Assembly: GCF_019880555.1 (NCBI RefSeq)
Contig: NZ_JAINVU010000004.1
Location: forward strand, 124,001 to 188,000
Direction of reading: 5' to 3'
From: Hephaestia mangrovi
Lineage (GTDB): Bacteria > Pseudomonadota > Alphaproteobacteria > Sphingomonadales > Sphingomonadaceae
Length of the DNA stretch: 64,000 nt
Positions 26,803 through 34,278 of the stretch are shown piece after piece. The notes under the pieces are model-generated. The model was given only the letters and a program-made list of their open reading frames with translations. It was not told the origin of the DNA and ran no database searches. A program made the position numbers and the translations under genes. Position 1 is the first letter of the stretch. The number at the start of each line of letters is the position of its first letter.

Positions 26803-27320
26803 CGCGCACGATCCGCCTCTGGGGCTTTGCCGCCGCGGCGCTGGTGTTCGTGCTCGATCAGGCGATCAAGCTCGTCGTCACCGGGCCGCTGCAGCTCGAT
26901 TACAATGGCGCGGTGATGGAGATTCTACCGATCTTCAACCTGCGCTTCGTCGCCAATATCGGCGTATCGCTGGGACTGTTGCAGGCGAACAGCGATACCA
27001 GTCGCTGGCTGCTCGTCGCGCTGACCGCCGCGATCGCGATCGGCGTCACCATATGGATGCTGCGCGAGAAGGTGCGTGCCGACGTGATCGCGCTCGGCAT
27101 GGTGCTGGGCGGCGCGCTGGGCAACATCCTCGATCGCGTGCGGCTTGGCTATGTCGTCGATTATGCCGATTTGCATTTCGGCGCGTGGAAGCCCTTTTTG
27201 GTCTTTAATCTCGGCGATGCGGCGATTACGATCGGCGTCCTGATCCTTTTGGGGCGCGCGCTGGTGGCGCGCGACAAGCCGAAGGCGCCGCGAGCTTCTG
27301 TGGAGAATAGCAATGCGTAA
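26799..27320 (+). CDS. lspA: Lipoprotein signal peptidase (signal peptidase II)
   Basis: Inner-membrane aspartyl protease that cleaves lipidated prolipoproteins. It starts at GTG 26799, which overlaps the ileS stop (GTGA), giving 173 residues with four hydrophobic segments. The catalytic pair is Asp121 (GYVVDYADLHF) and Asp140 (FNLGDAAI), 19 residues apart as in the family; NxLDR precedes them. The usual FNxAD reads FNLGD here, a conservative change. The next gene, itself a lipoprotein, overlaps its end by 8 nt. Confidence 0.93.
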   Translation: MTRTIRLWGFAAAALVFVLDQAIKLVVTGPLQLDYNGAVMEILPIFNLRFVANIGVSLGLLQANSDTSRWLLVALTAAIAIGVTIWMLREKVRADVIALGMVLGGALGNILDRVRLGYVVDYADLHFGAWKPFLVFNLGDAAITIGVLILLGRALVARDKPKAPRASVENSNA

Positions 27321-27723
27321 GATGGTGCCGATTGCCTGCGGGCTGGGCCTGGCCGTGGCGCTCGCCGGATGTGCGGGCAGCAAGGGCATCGGTGGTGGTC
27401 CCAACGAATTCGAGGTCGCGCGCGAAGCGCCGCTCGTCATTCCGCCCAATTTCTCATTGCGTCCGCCGCAACCGGGCGCTGCCCGACCGCAGGATACCGA
27501 TCCCAGCGCGGCCGCGCTCGCCGCGATGTTTGGCGGCCCGGCGCCGCGCAGCACGGCGGAGACGGCCGCGCTCAACGCTGCCGGTCAGGATGCCGCCGAT
27601 CCCGGCATCCGCTCGGCGGTTGGCGATCCCGGCACCAATGTCGTCAATATGGGCTCGACCACGCGCGACATCGAGGCGGCGCCCGCTGGCGATGGCCAGG
27701 AAGCAAGCACCTCGACGCAATAA
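27313..27723 (+). CDS. DUF3035-type lipoprotein
   Basis: 136 residues with a lipoprotein signal peptide (lipobox LAGC at about 17-20). The body is low complexity and Ala/Pro-rich, with EFEVAREAPLVIPPNFSLRPPQ, the block typical of DUF3035 proteins (a BamF-like group in alphaproteobacteria). The gene overlaps lspA by 8 nt, so the peptidase and one of its likely substrates are translationally coupled. An intrinsic terminator follows the stop. Confidence 0.82.
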   Translation: MRKMVPIACGLGLAVALAGCAGSKGIGGGPNEFEVAREAPLVIPPNFSLRPPQPGAARPQDTDPSAAALAAMFGGPAPRSTAETAALNAAGQDAADPGIRSAVGDPGTNVVNMGSTTRDIEAAPAGDGQEASTSTQ

Positions 27724-27741
27724 CCTGCGTCGGACGGAATC

Positions 27742-27773
27742 AAAAAGGGGGAGCGGCGTGCCGCTCCCCTTTT
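27742..27773. terminator. Bidirectional intrinsic terminator
   Basis: GGGGAGCGGC and GCCGCTCCCC arms around a GT loop, preceded by AAAA and followed by TTTT, placed between the convergent DUF3035 gene and the porin gene. It is the clearest rho-independent terminator in the window and could serve both strands. Confidence 0.85.
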
Positions 27774-27795
27774 CATTTCGGTTGTCGATGAACGC

Positions 27796-28578
27796 TCAGA
27801 AGCTCACGCCGACATAGGCCAGCACGGTCGATCCGCGCGCCAGCTTTTCATCGAACCGGCCGCCGAGCGCCGATACTTTGGCGTGGCTGATGTCGGTGTC
27901 CATATAGGTCACGCCGACCTTGAACGGGCCACCGACTGCTTCCGCGGTGAGCGAGTAATCGAGGTAATTGTCGTCATTGGCGTCGAGATTGACGTAGCCC
28001 AGCGACCCGGCGGTGTAGCCGACATGGCCCGTCACCGTCACCGGCGTGCCCGGGATGCCGACGCCAGCCTGGCCGTAGACATAGGTGCTGTCGTCCTTGT
28101 TGATCAGGCCCTTCTGCCCGCTCCAGGCATAGTTGACGCCGACCTTGGCCGAGACCGGCCCGATGCCGTAGCTGATCGAGGCATAGGGCTCAAAGAAGTC
28201 GGTGTTCACGCCCTTGTCGCCGTCGGGATAGTAATAATAGAGCAGGCCCATGTCGAAGCCGAACCCGTTGTCCAGCGTCTTCGTGTAGCCGCCGTAGAGA
28301 TCGACCTCGGCGCCGCCGTAACCGGGCAGCGAAACCTTGTCGTCGATCGTCGAGACCCAGGTGCCGACGTAGAGGCCGCTCGAATGGTTGATGTTCACCG
28401 TGCCCTGGATCGCGCCATCGCCGTCGGTCTGCGAGATGCCGCGGAAACGATAGTCCGAGGTCAGCGTCACGCCGCCGGTAACGGTGAACGGCTTGGGTGG
28501 TGCGGTGTCCTGCGCGAACGCGGGCGCAGCGGTGGCGGCGAGCAGCAGCGCGCCGAGCGAGATCGTGGAGATGCGCAT
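27796..28578 (-). CDS. TorF family putative porin
   Basis: Outer-membrane beta-barrel of 260 residues from ATG 28578 (signal peptide MRISTISLGALLLAATAAPAFA). The mature start TVTGGVTLTSDYRFRGISQT is the TorF/gcw_chp signature; alternating strands follow and the protein ends in AYVGVSF with a terminal Phe as in outer-membrane barrels. The longer open frame upstream is not used. Two CTGTTG palindromes lie 127-197 bp upstream of the start and could control it. Confidence 0.88.
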   Translation of the reverse strand: MRISTISLGALLLAATAAPAFAQDTAPPKPFTVTGGVTLTSDYRFRGISQTDGDGAIQGTVNINHSSGLYVGTWVSTIDDKVSLPGYGGAEVDLYGGYTKTLDNGFGFDMGLLYYYYPDGDKGVNTDFFEPYASISYGIGPVSAKVGVNYAWSGQKGLINKDDSTYVYGQAGVGIPGTPVTVTGHVGYTAGSLGYVNLDANDDNYLDYSLTAEAVGGPFKVGVTYMDTDISHAKVSALGGRFDEKLARGSTVLAYVGVSF

Positions 28579-28704
28579 CTTGTCCCTTTCGAAAGGTGCT
28601 TTGCGACGTCCCCGCCTGCCGTCACCCTGGTTGCAGCGCATCGTTTTTCACGGCCAGCGCCGTTGTGCACACATCCCCGGGTAACGACACAATAGTGCCG
28701 ATTT

Positions 28705-28723
28705 CTGTTGCGGCGCACAACAG
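28705..28723. promoter_or_regulatory. CTGTTG-N7-CAACAG palindrome upstream of the porin gene
   Basis: Perfect 6-bp arms with a 7-base centre (CGGCGCA). A related palindrome is centred about 51 bp away. Both lie between mscS and the porin gene. Confidence 0.55.
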
Positions 28724-28755
28724 CCTTTCATCGCATAACTGTCACATTCGCCCCT

Positions 28756-28775
28756 CTGTTGCGCATTCGCAACAG
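28756..28775. promoter_or_regulatory. CTGTTGCG-N4-CGCAACAG palindrome
   Basis: Perfect 8-4-8 inverted repeat, 6 nt past the mscS stop and about 180 bp upstream of the porin start. It could be a hairpin after mscS, but no T-run follows. Its close match to the palindrome at 28705 points to a DNA-binding site instead. Confidence 0.55.
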
Positions 28776-28781
28776 TGCGGG

Positions 28782-30071
28782 TCAGGTGGACGGCGGCGTT
28801 GGAAACGAGCGAACGTGCAGGTCGCGTTGCGGGAAGGGGATCTCGATCTCGTGCTCCTTGAACAGGCGCCACAGCCGTTTGAGCACGTCGGAACGAACGT
28901 TGGTGACGCCGTCCTCGGGGTCGGTGATCCACAGCCGGATCTCGTGATCGACCGAGCTATCGCCGAACGCGATCAGCTGCACGACGGGCTTGGGGCTCTT
29001 GAGCGCACGCGGCGATTCGCTGGCGGCGCGCAGCATCAGTTCCTGCGCGAGGTCGAGATCGGCGCTGTAGGCGACGCCCACCGGGATGTGGACGCGCACC
29101 TTGCGGTCCGAATAGGACCAGTTCTCCACCTCCTGGGTCATCAGGTTTTCGTTCGGGATCAAATGCTCCTTGCCGTCGCGGGTGACGACCGAGACGGCGC
29201 GCACGCCGATCTTGTTGACCCAGCCGAAGCTCTCGCCGACGACGATCACGTCGCCCGGCTTGATCGATCGGTCCATCAACAGGATGATGCCGGCGATCAG
29301 GTTGCCGACGGTTTTCTGCAAGCCGAAGCCCACCGCGAGGCCTAGCGCGCCCGAAAACACAGCGAAGGTGGTGAGGTCGATCTGCAGCAGGTCGATGCCG
29401 ACGAAGAAGGCGACGATGATCACCGCAATCCCGGCGAGCTTCTGGATCAGCAGCTTCTGCGTCGGATCGAAGCTCTGGGTCTTGGTGATCGAATGTTCGA
29501 TCACGCGGTTGGCGACGCGCACCATCGCCACCAGCGCGATGCCGCCGATCGCGATCATGATCGCCGACAACAGCGAGACTCGGCGGCTGCCGGCGGTGAA
29601 GCCGATCGAATCGAGCACGGCGAGCAGGTTGAAGTTGCTGGTCGCGTGGCGGATCGTGCTCGACAGCACCAGCACGAACAGCGCCGCGGCGACCAGCCAT
29701 GTCGCCCAGCGCGGCAGCTGCAATCCGCGCAGGATCGCGCGCGCGCACAAGGCCACGGCGGCGCCCATCGCCAGCCCGATGGCGATCGCGGCGGGCGTGC
29801 TCCACACCCAGGCGTTGGCGAGCAACGCCAACAGCAGCGCGATCGTGGCATAATGAGTGACGGCGCCGAGCTGGTCGCCCAGCCCCTCGCGATGTTCCCC
29901 GACGAACCGCCGCCACAGCCCGGTCAGCCGCGGGCCGAGCGTGCGCCCGGCAAACCAGCCGCACAGCAGCGCCAGCGCGATCAGGCCGATCGCGATTCCC
30001 GCCTGGATCAACGCGTCGGTGGACGGCATGGCGATGCCGTTTTCCGCCATCCAGTGCGTGATCGGATTCAT
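28782..30071 (-). CDS. MscS-type mechanosensitive ion channel protein
   Basis: 429-residue inner-membrane protein with five or six predicted helices in the first 240 residues. The MscS core follows: pore-lining helix AVFSGALGLAVGFGLQKTVGN and the beta domain IKPGDVIVVGESFGWVNKIGV, then HLIPNENLMTQEVENWSYSD. It protects against osmotic down-shock; members with extra N-terminal helices vary in gating. Its start overlaps the metC stop by 4 nt, making it the last gene of photolyase-sseA-metC-mscS. Confidence 0.92.
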   Translation of the reverse strand: MNPITHWMAENGIAMPSTDALIQAGIAIGLIALALLCGWFAGRTLGPRLTGLWRRFVGEHREGLGDQLGAVTHYATIALLLALLANAWVWSTPAAIAIGLAMGAAVALCARAILRGLQLPRWATWLVAAALFVLVLSSTIRHATSNFNLLAVLDSIGFTAGSRRVSLLSAIMIAIGGIALVAMVRVANRVIEHSITKTQSFDPTQKLLIQKLAGIAVIIVAFFVGIDLLQIDLTTFAVFSGALGLAVGFGLQKTVGNLIAGIILLMDRSIKPGDVIVVGESFGWVNKIGVRAVSVVTRDGKEHLIPNENLMTQEVENWSYSDRKVRVHIPVGVAYSADLDLAQELMLRAASESPRALKSPKPVVQLIAFGDSSVDHEIRLWITDPEDGVTNVRSDVLKRLWRLFKEHEIEIPFPQRDLHVRSFPTPPST

Positions 30072-31255
30072 CCGCGTCGATCCCGGAACAGGGAGAAGGC
30101 GCGATCGAGGTCGGCAATCAGGTCGTCCGGCTCTTCGAGGCCGATGTGCAGCCGCACCAGCGGCCCGCCGAAGTCGGTCTCAGCCACGCTGCGCACCGGA
30201 TCGCAGGGGATCGCGAGGCTTTCATAGCCGCCCCAGCTGAAGCCGATGCCGAACAGGTCCAGCGCGTCGATGAACGCGGCGCGCGATGCTTCGTCGCCGT
30301 CGGCGAGCGCGAAGGCGAACAACCCTGTGGACCCGGCAAAATCGCGCACGAACAGGTCATGGCCGGGGCATGACGGCAACGCCGGATGCAGCACGCGGGC
30401 GACCTCCGGCCGGTCCGCGAGCCAGTGCGCGATGGCCAGCGCGCTCCGCTCGTGCTGCGCCAGCCGCACCGCCATGGTACGGATGCCGCGCGCGCCGAGC
30501 CAGGCGTCGTCGGGGCTCGCCGTCTGGCCGAGTTGATAGGTCGTCGCGCGCAGCCGCGGAAACCATTCGGCATTGGCCGTCACTGATCCCAGCATCGCGT
30601 CCGAATGGCCGACGACATATTTGGTCGCGGCCAGGATCGTCAGGTCGATGCCCTTTTCGATCGCCGGGAAATAGAGCGGCGTCGCCCAGGTATTGTCGAG
30701 CAGCGTCACCAGCCCGCGCGCCCTGGCCGCGGCGACGATCGCCGGCACGTCCTGCACCTCGAAGGTCAGGCTGCCGGGGCTCTCCAGGAAGATCGCGCGC
30801 GTCTTGTCGCCGATCAGGTCGGCGATGCCCGCGCCGATCATCGGGTCATAAAGCCGCGTGGAAATCCCGAACCGCTTGAGCAGGCCGTTGGCAAGCGCGC
30901 GCGTCGGCTCATAGGCGCTGTCGACCAGCAGCAGTTCGTCGCCCGGGCCGAGCACCGAGAGCAACGCGGTCGAGATCGCCGCGACGCCTGATCCGTACAG
31001 CAAGGTGCCCGCCGCGCCGGGCTCGAGTTCGGTCAGCGCGTGGGCCAGCGACCATTGCGTCGGCGTGCCGCGGCGGCCGTAATAGAGTTTGTGGGTGGTA
31101 TCGCCGCGGCCCGTCTCGCGCATCTCCGCGATCGAATCGTAGAGCACGGTCGAGGCGCGCCACACCGGCGGGTTGACGATCCCCTGAGTCCATTCGCGGC
31201 GGCGCCCGGCGGTCACGACGCGGGTTGCCGGCTTGATGTCGTCGCGCTTGCTCAT
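30068..31255 (-). CDS. metC: Cystathionine beta-lyase
   Basis: PLP enzyme that splits cystathionine to homocysteine, pyruvate and ammonia. ATG 31255 (MSKRDDIKPATRVV) gives 395 residues. The PLP lysine is Lys212 in AATKYVVGHSDAMLG; LLYGSGVAAIST and LDNTWATPLYFPA are further Cys/Met-family blocks, and GHSD favours the beta-lyase branch. ATGA overlap with sseA upstream and with mscS downstream, so the sulfur genes are tightly coupled. Confidence 0.9.
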   Translation of the reverse strand: MSKRDDIKPATRVVTAGRRREWTQGIVNPPVWRASTVLYDSIAEMRETGRGDTTHKLYYGRRGTPTQWSLAHALTELEPGAAGTLLYGSGVAAISTALLSVLGPGDELLLVDSAYEPTRALANGLLKRFGISTRLYDPMIGAGIADLIGDKTRAIFLESPGSLTFEVQDVPAIVAAARARGLVTLLDNTWATPLYFPAIEKGIDLTILAATKYVVGHSDAMLGSVTANAEWFPRLRATTYQLGQTASPDDAWLGARGIRTMAVRLAQHERSALAIAHWLADRPEVARVLHPALPSCPGHDLFVRDFAGSTGLFAFALADGDEASRAAFIDALDLFGIGFSWGGYESLAIPCDPVRSVAETDFGGPLVRLHIGLEEPDDLIADLDRAFSLFRDRRG

Positions 31256-32091
31256 GCCGGCCCCGTTGCCTTGGGCGCCGATGGTGTCGCGCCCCATTCG
31301 GCCCAGGAGCCGTCGTAGAGTGCCGCCTCGTGCCCGAGCAGATGCGCGCCGAACACCAGCGCGGCCGCGGTGATACCCGATCCGCAAGTCGCGATCAGCG
31401 GCTTGTCGAGGTCGATCCCCTGGTCGGTGAAGGCGCGGGCCAGCGCCTCGCCCTGCTTCCAAGTCCCGTCCGCGTTGAACAGCGTCGCATAATGCACGTT
31501 GCGCGAACCCGGGATGTGGCCGGCCTCGGTATTCGGCCGGCTCTCGGGCTCGGTGCCGGCGAACCGCGCGGGTGAGCGCGCATCGGCAACCTGCTCGCGG
31601 CCGTGATCGAGATTGGCCGTCATCGCTGCGAGGTCGCGGACCCGGCCGCGGTCGCTCACCGGGGCGAAATTGCCCGGCTCGGGCAGATCGAAACCATAGC
31701 CGATCGGCCGCTTCTCCGCGCGCCACTTGGCGAAACCGCCGTCGAGCACCGCGACGTCGCGTACTCCGAACAGCCGCAGCAGCCACCAGCCCCGCGCCGC
31801 GCTGTGCAGTGGCGAATCGTCATAGACGACGACGCGGCTGCCGCTGTCGATCCCCAGCCGGCTGACGCGCCCGGCGGCGTCGGCGTCGGACGGCACCATC
31901 GAGGGCAGGCTGCTCGCGGCATCGGCGAAGCCGGCCAGGTCCATGAACGCCGCGCCGGCGATATGATCCGCGGCATATTCGGCGCGCGCGTCGCGCTGGT
32001 GCTCGGGCAGATAATAGCTGGCGTCGATCACCCGGAGATCGGGATCGCCGAGATGTGCGGCCAGCCAATCGGTAGAAACGAGAGAATCCAT
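31252..32091 (-). CDS. sseA: 3-mercaptopyruvate sulfurtransferase
   Basis: Two-domain rhodanese that transfers sulfur from 3-mercaptopyruvate. The 279-residue product has an inactive N-terminal rhodanese domain (YDDSPLHSAARGWWLLRLFG) and the active C-terminal one with Cys236 in CGSGITA, the loop type that separates mercaptopyruvate from thiosulfate sulfurtransferases (CRKGVT). Overlaps metC by 4 nt and follows the photolyase gene after 12 nt. Confidence 0.92.
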   Translation of the reverse strand: MDSLVSTDWLAAHLGDPDLRVIDASYYLPEHQRDARAEYAADHIAGAAFMDLAGFADAASSLPSMVPSDADAAGRVSRLGIDSGSRVVVYDDSPLHSAARGWWLLRLFGVRDVAVLDGGFAKWRAEKRPIGYGFDLPEPGNFAPVSDRGRVRDLAAMTANLDHGREQVADARSPARFAGTEPESRPNTEAGHIPGSRNVHYATLFNADGTWKQGEALARAFTDQGIDLDKPLIATCGSGITAAALVFGAHLLGHEAALYDGSWAEWGATPSAPKATGPA

Positions 32092-32103
32092 ATCGCGCAG
32101 ACC

Positions 32104-33645
32104 CTAGACGCGCGTGTCTGCCTCGTCGAGCCGATCGAGGAAGGCATGCGCGGCGGCGCGGATCGCGCGCTTGTCCGCTGCCGCCATCTTCGCCCAGGTG
32201 CGATACGGCATCGCCAGCCGCGGGTTGTCGCCCAGTCGGGCTTCGTTGCGCGCGAGGAAGTCCCAATAGAGCGCGTTGAACGGGCAGGCATCCTCGCCGG
32301 TGCGCTGTTTGACGTCGTAACGGCAGCGCCGGCAATAATCGGACATGCGGTTGATATACGCGCCCGACGCGGCATAAGGTTTCGAGCCGAGCAGCCCGCC
32401 GTCGCCGAACTGGCTCATTCCCAGCGTGTTGGGCAGTTCGACCCACTCATAGGCATCGGCATAGACTTCCAGATACCATTGGTGGACCTGCGCCGGATCG
32501 GCGCCGATCAGCAGCGCGAAATTGCCGGTGATCATCAGTCGCTGGATATGATGCGCATAGGCGAGGTCGAGCGTTTGCCCGATCGCCTGCGACAGGCAGT
32601 TCATGTCAGTCTCGCCGCTCCAATAGAAGCCGGGCAGCGCGCGTTTGGCGCCGAGGAAGTTGCGGCGGACGTAATCCGGGCCTTCGCGCCAATAGATGCC
32701 GCGAACATATTCGCGCCAGCCGATGATCTGACGGATGAACCCTTCCGCCGCGTTCAGCGGGACGTCGCCATCGCGCCACCGCGCCTCGACCTTGCGGCAC
32801 AGATCGAGCGGGTCGAGCAGGCCGGCATTGAGATAGGGTGAGAGGGTCGAATGCCACAGATACGGTTCGTCACTCAGCATCGCGTCCTGATAATCGCCGA
32901 AACGGGGCAGGGCGTCGTTCAGGAAGTGGCGCTGCTGCCGCATCGCTTCTTCGTGCGTCACCGCAAACGTGAACGTGTCGAGCGTGCCTGGATGGTCGGC
33001 GAAACGGTCGGCGACGAGCGCGATCACGGCCCGGGTCGTCGCGTCGGGACGAAATGCGATCGGACGCGGCATCAACAGGTCGCGTTCGGCGGGCTTGCGG
33101 TTTTCGCTATCGTAATTCCATATGCCGCCCGCAGGTTCGTCGCCGTTCATCAGCAGCCCGGTTTCGCGCCGCATCTCGCGATAGAAATATTCCATGCGTA
33201 ATTGCTTACGACCCTCGCACCAGGCCTCGAACGCCGCATGGCTGGCGATGAAGCGTGTGTCCGCGCGGATCTCGACCGGCAGACCGAACAGGGTTTCCCA
33301 ATTCTCCAGCATTGCCGCAACGCGCCATTCGCCCGCCTCGGTGACGATGATCCGCTCGGGAGCGTGCCGCTCGATCGCGCGGGCGATTTCGCCGGTGAAG
33401 CTGCCCGCATTGTCGGGATCGTCCAGCGGTACGTAATCGACTGTCCAGCCGAGGCCGCGAAGTCTCTCGGCATGGTGGCGCATCGCCGCCAGGATGAAGG
33501 CGATCTTCTTCTTGTGGTGGCGGACGTAAGTCGTCTCGTCGGCGACCTCCATCATCAGCACGACCGCGGAGGCTGCATCGACTCCATCGAGAGACGTGAT
33601 CGCCGGGGTGAGTTGGTCGCCCAGGATCGGGATCAGGATCGTCAT
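32104..33645 (-). CDS. Iron-sulfur bacterial cryptochrome/photolyase (PhrB-type, (6-4) photolyase family)
   Basis: FAD-dependent light-driven DNA repair enzyme. ATG 33645 ([14 protein letters not shown]) gives 513 residues. With this start the cysteines fall at 350 (DMNCLSQ), 438 and 441 (YCRRC) and 454 (DACPFN), the same positions as the four [4Fe-4S] ligands I recall for Agrobacterium PhrB. This supports both the start and the subfamily. N-terminal DUF523-like Rossmann part and C-terminal FAD-binding helical part ([15 protein letters not shown]) are complete. Leads the sseA-metC-mscS chain. Confidence 0.93.
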   Translation of the reverse strand: MTILIPILGDQLTPAITSLDGVDAASAVVLMMEVADETTYVRHHKKKIAFILAAMRHHAERLRGLGWTVDYVPLDDPDNAGSFTGEIARAIERHAPERIIVTEAGEWRVAAMLENWETLFGLPVEIRADTRFIASHAAFEAWCEGRKQLRMEYFYREMRRETGLLMNGDEPAGGIWNYDSENRKPAERDLLMPRPIAFRPDATTRAVIALVADRFADHPGTLDTFTFAVTHEEAMRQQRHFLNDALPRFGDYQDAMLSDEPYLWHSTLSPYLNAGLLDPLDLCRKVEARWRDGDVPLNAAEGFIRQIIGWREYVRGIYWREGPDYVRRNFLGAKRALPGFYWSGETDMNCLSQAIGQTLDLAYAHHIQRLMITGNFALLIGADPAQVHQWYLEVYADAYEWVELPNTLGMSQFGDGGLLGSKPYAASGAYINRMSDYCRRCRYDVKQRTGEDACPFNALYWDFLARNEARLGDNPRLAMPYRTWAKMAAADKRAIRAAAHAFLDRLDEADTRV

Positions 33646-33688
33646 CGCCGCCGTTTCATTTCGCCGTCCCACCTCCTACATCCGCGCC

Positions 33689-34135
33689 ATGACACCCAAG
33701 CATCTCGGCCAGGCCAGCCTGCTCCCCGCCAGTCCGGAAGAGGCGGAGCTCGATTATGTTCCCAATCCGCGCGCGGGCGAACTCTATCTCGTGCGCTTCG
33801 CGGCGCCCGAATTCACCTCGCTCTGCCCGGTCACCGGACAGCCCGATTTCGCGCATCTGGTGATCGACTATGCCCCGGCCGAGACGATCGTCGAATCGAA
33901 ATCGTTGAAGCTGTTCCTCGGCTCGTTCCGCAATCATGCGGCGTTTCACGAGGATTGCACGGTCGGCATCGGCCAGCGGCTCACCGAAGAGATGAAGCCG
34001 CGCTGGCTCAGGATCGGCGGCTATTGGTATCCGCGCGGCGGCATCCCGATCGACGTGTTCTGGCAATCGGGGGTGCCGCCCGAGGGGCTGTGGCTCCCGG
34101 ATCAGGGAGTTCCCGGATATCGCGGCCGCGGTTGA
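33689..34135 (+). CDS. queF: NADPH-dependent preQ0 reductase (7-cyano-7-deazaguanine reductase)
   Basis: Reduces preQ0 to preQ1 in queuosine tRNA modification. ATG 33689 gives 148 residues of the unimodular QueF type. The nucleophile is Cys46 in [13 protein letters not shown] with Asp53 next to it; the NADPH-binding [22 protein letters not shown] motif begins at Glu70. Divergent from the photolyase gene, with 43 nt between the starts. Together with the YhhQ-type transporter at 11362 it indicates use of imported queuosine precursor or a full pathway. Confidence 0.95.
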   Translation: MTPKHLGQASLLPASPEEAELDYVPNPRAGELYLVRFAAPEFTSLCPVTGQPDFAHLVIDYAPAETIVESKSLKLFLGSFRNHAAFHEDCTVGIGQRLTEEMKPRWLRIGGYWYPRGGIPIDVFWQSGVPPEGLWLPDQGVPGYRGRG

Positions 34136-34179
34136 CCCGGTAGCACGCCCGCCTTGACGCACGTTAGCGAGATTCGTCT

Positions 34180-34194
34180 TGCTGCACCGCAGCA
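34180..34194. promoter_or_regulatory. TGCTGC-ACC-GCAGCA palindrome upstream of the GT4 gene
   Basis: Perfect 6-3-6 inverted repeat 85 bp before the glycosyltransferase start. It contains CTGC-N3-GCAG, the form bound by PhaR-type regulators of polyhydroxyalkanoate genes in Rhodobacter. The match may be chance. Confidence 0.4.
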
Positions 34195-34278
34195 TTTGTG
34201 AAACCTTCGTATCATTGACGTGTTTCGATGCAAGGAGTTGAGTCGGGGTTCGCCTCTTGTTGCGTTAGCGAAAGGGTT

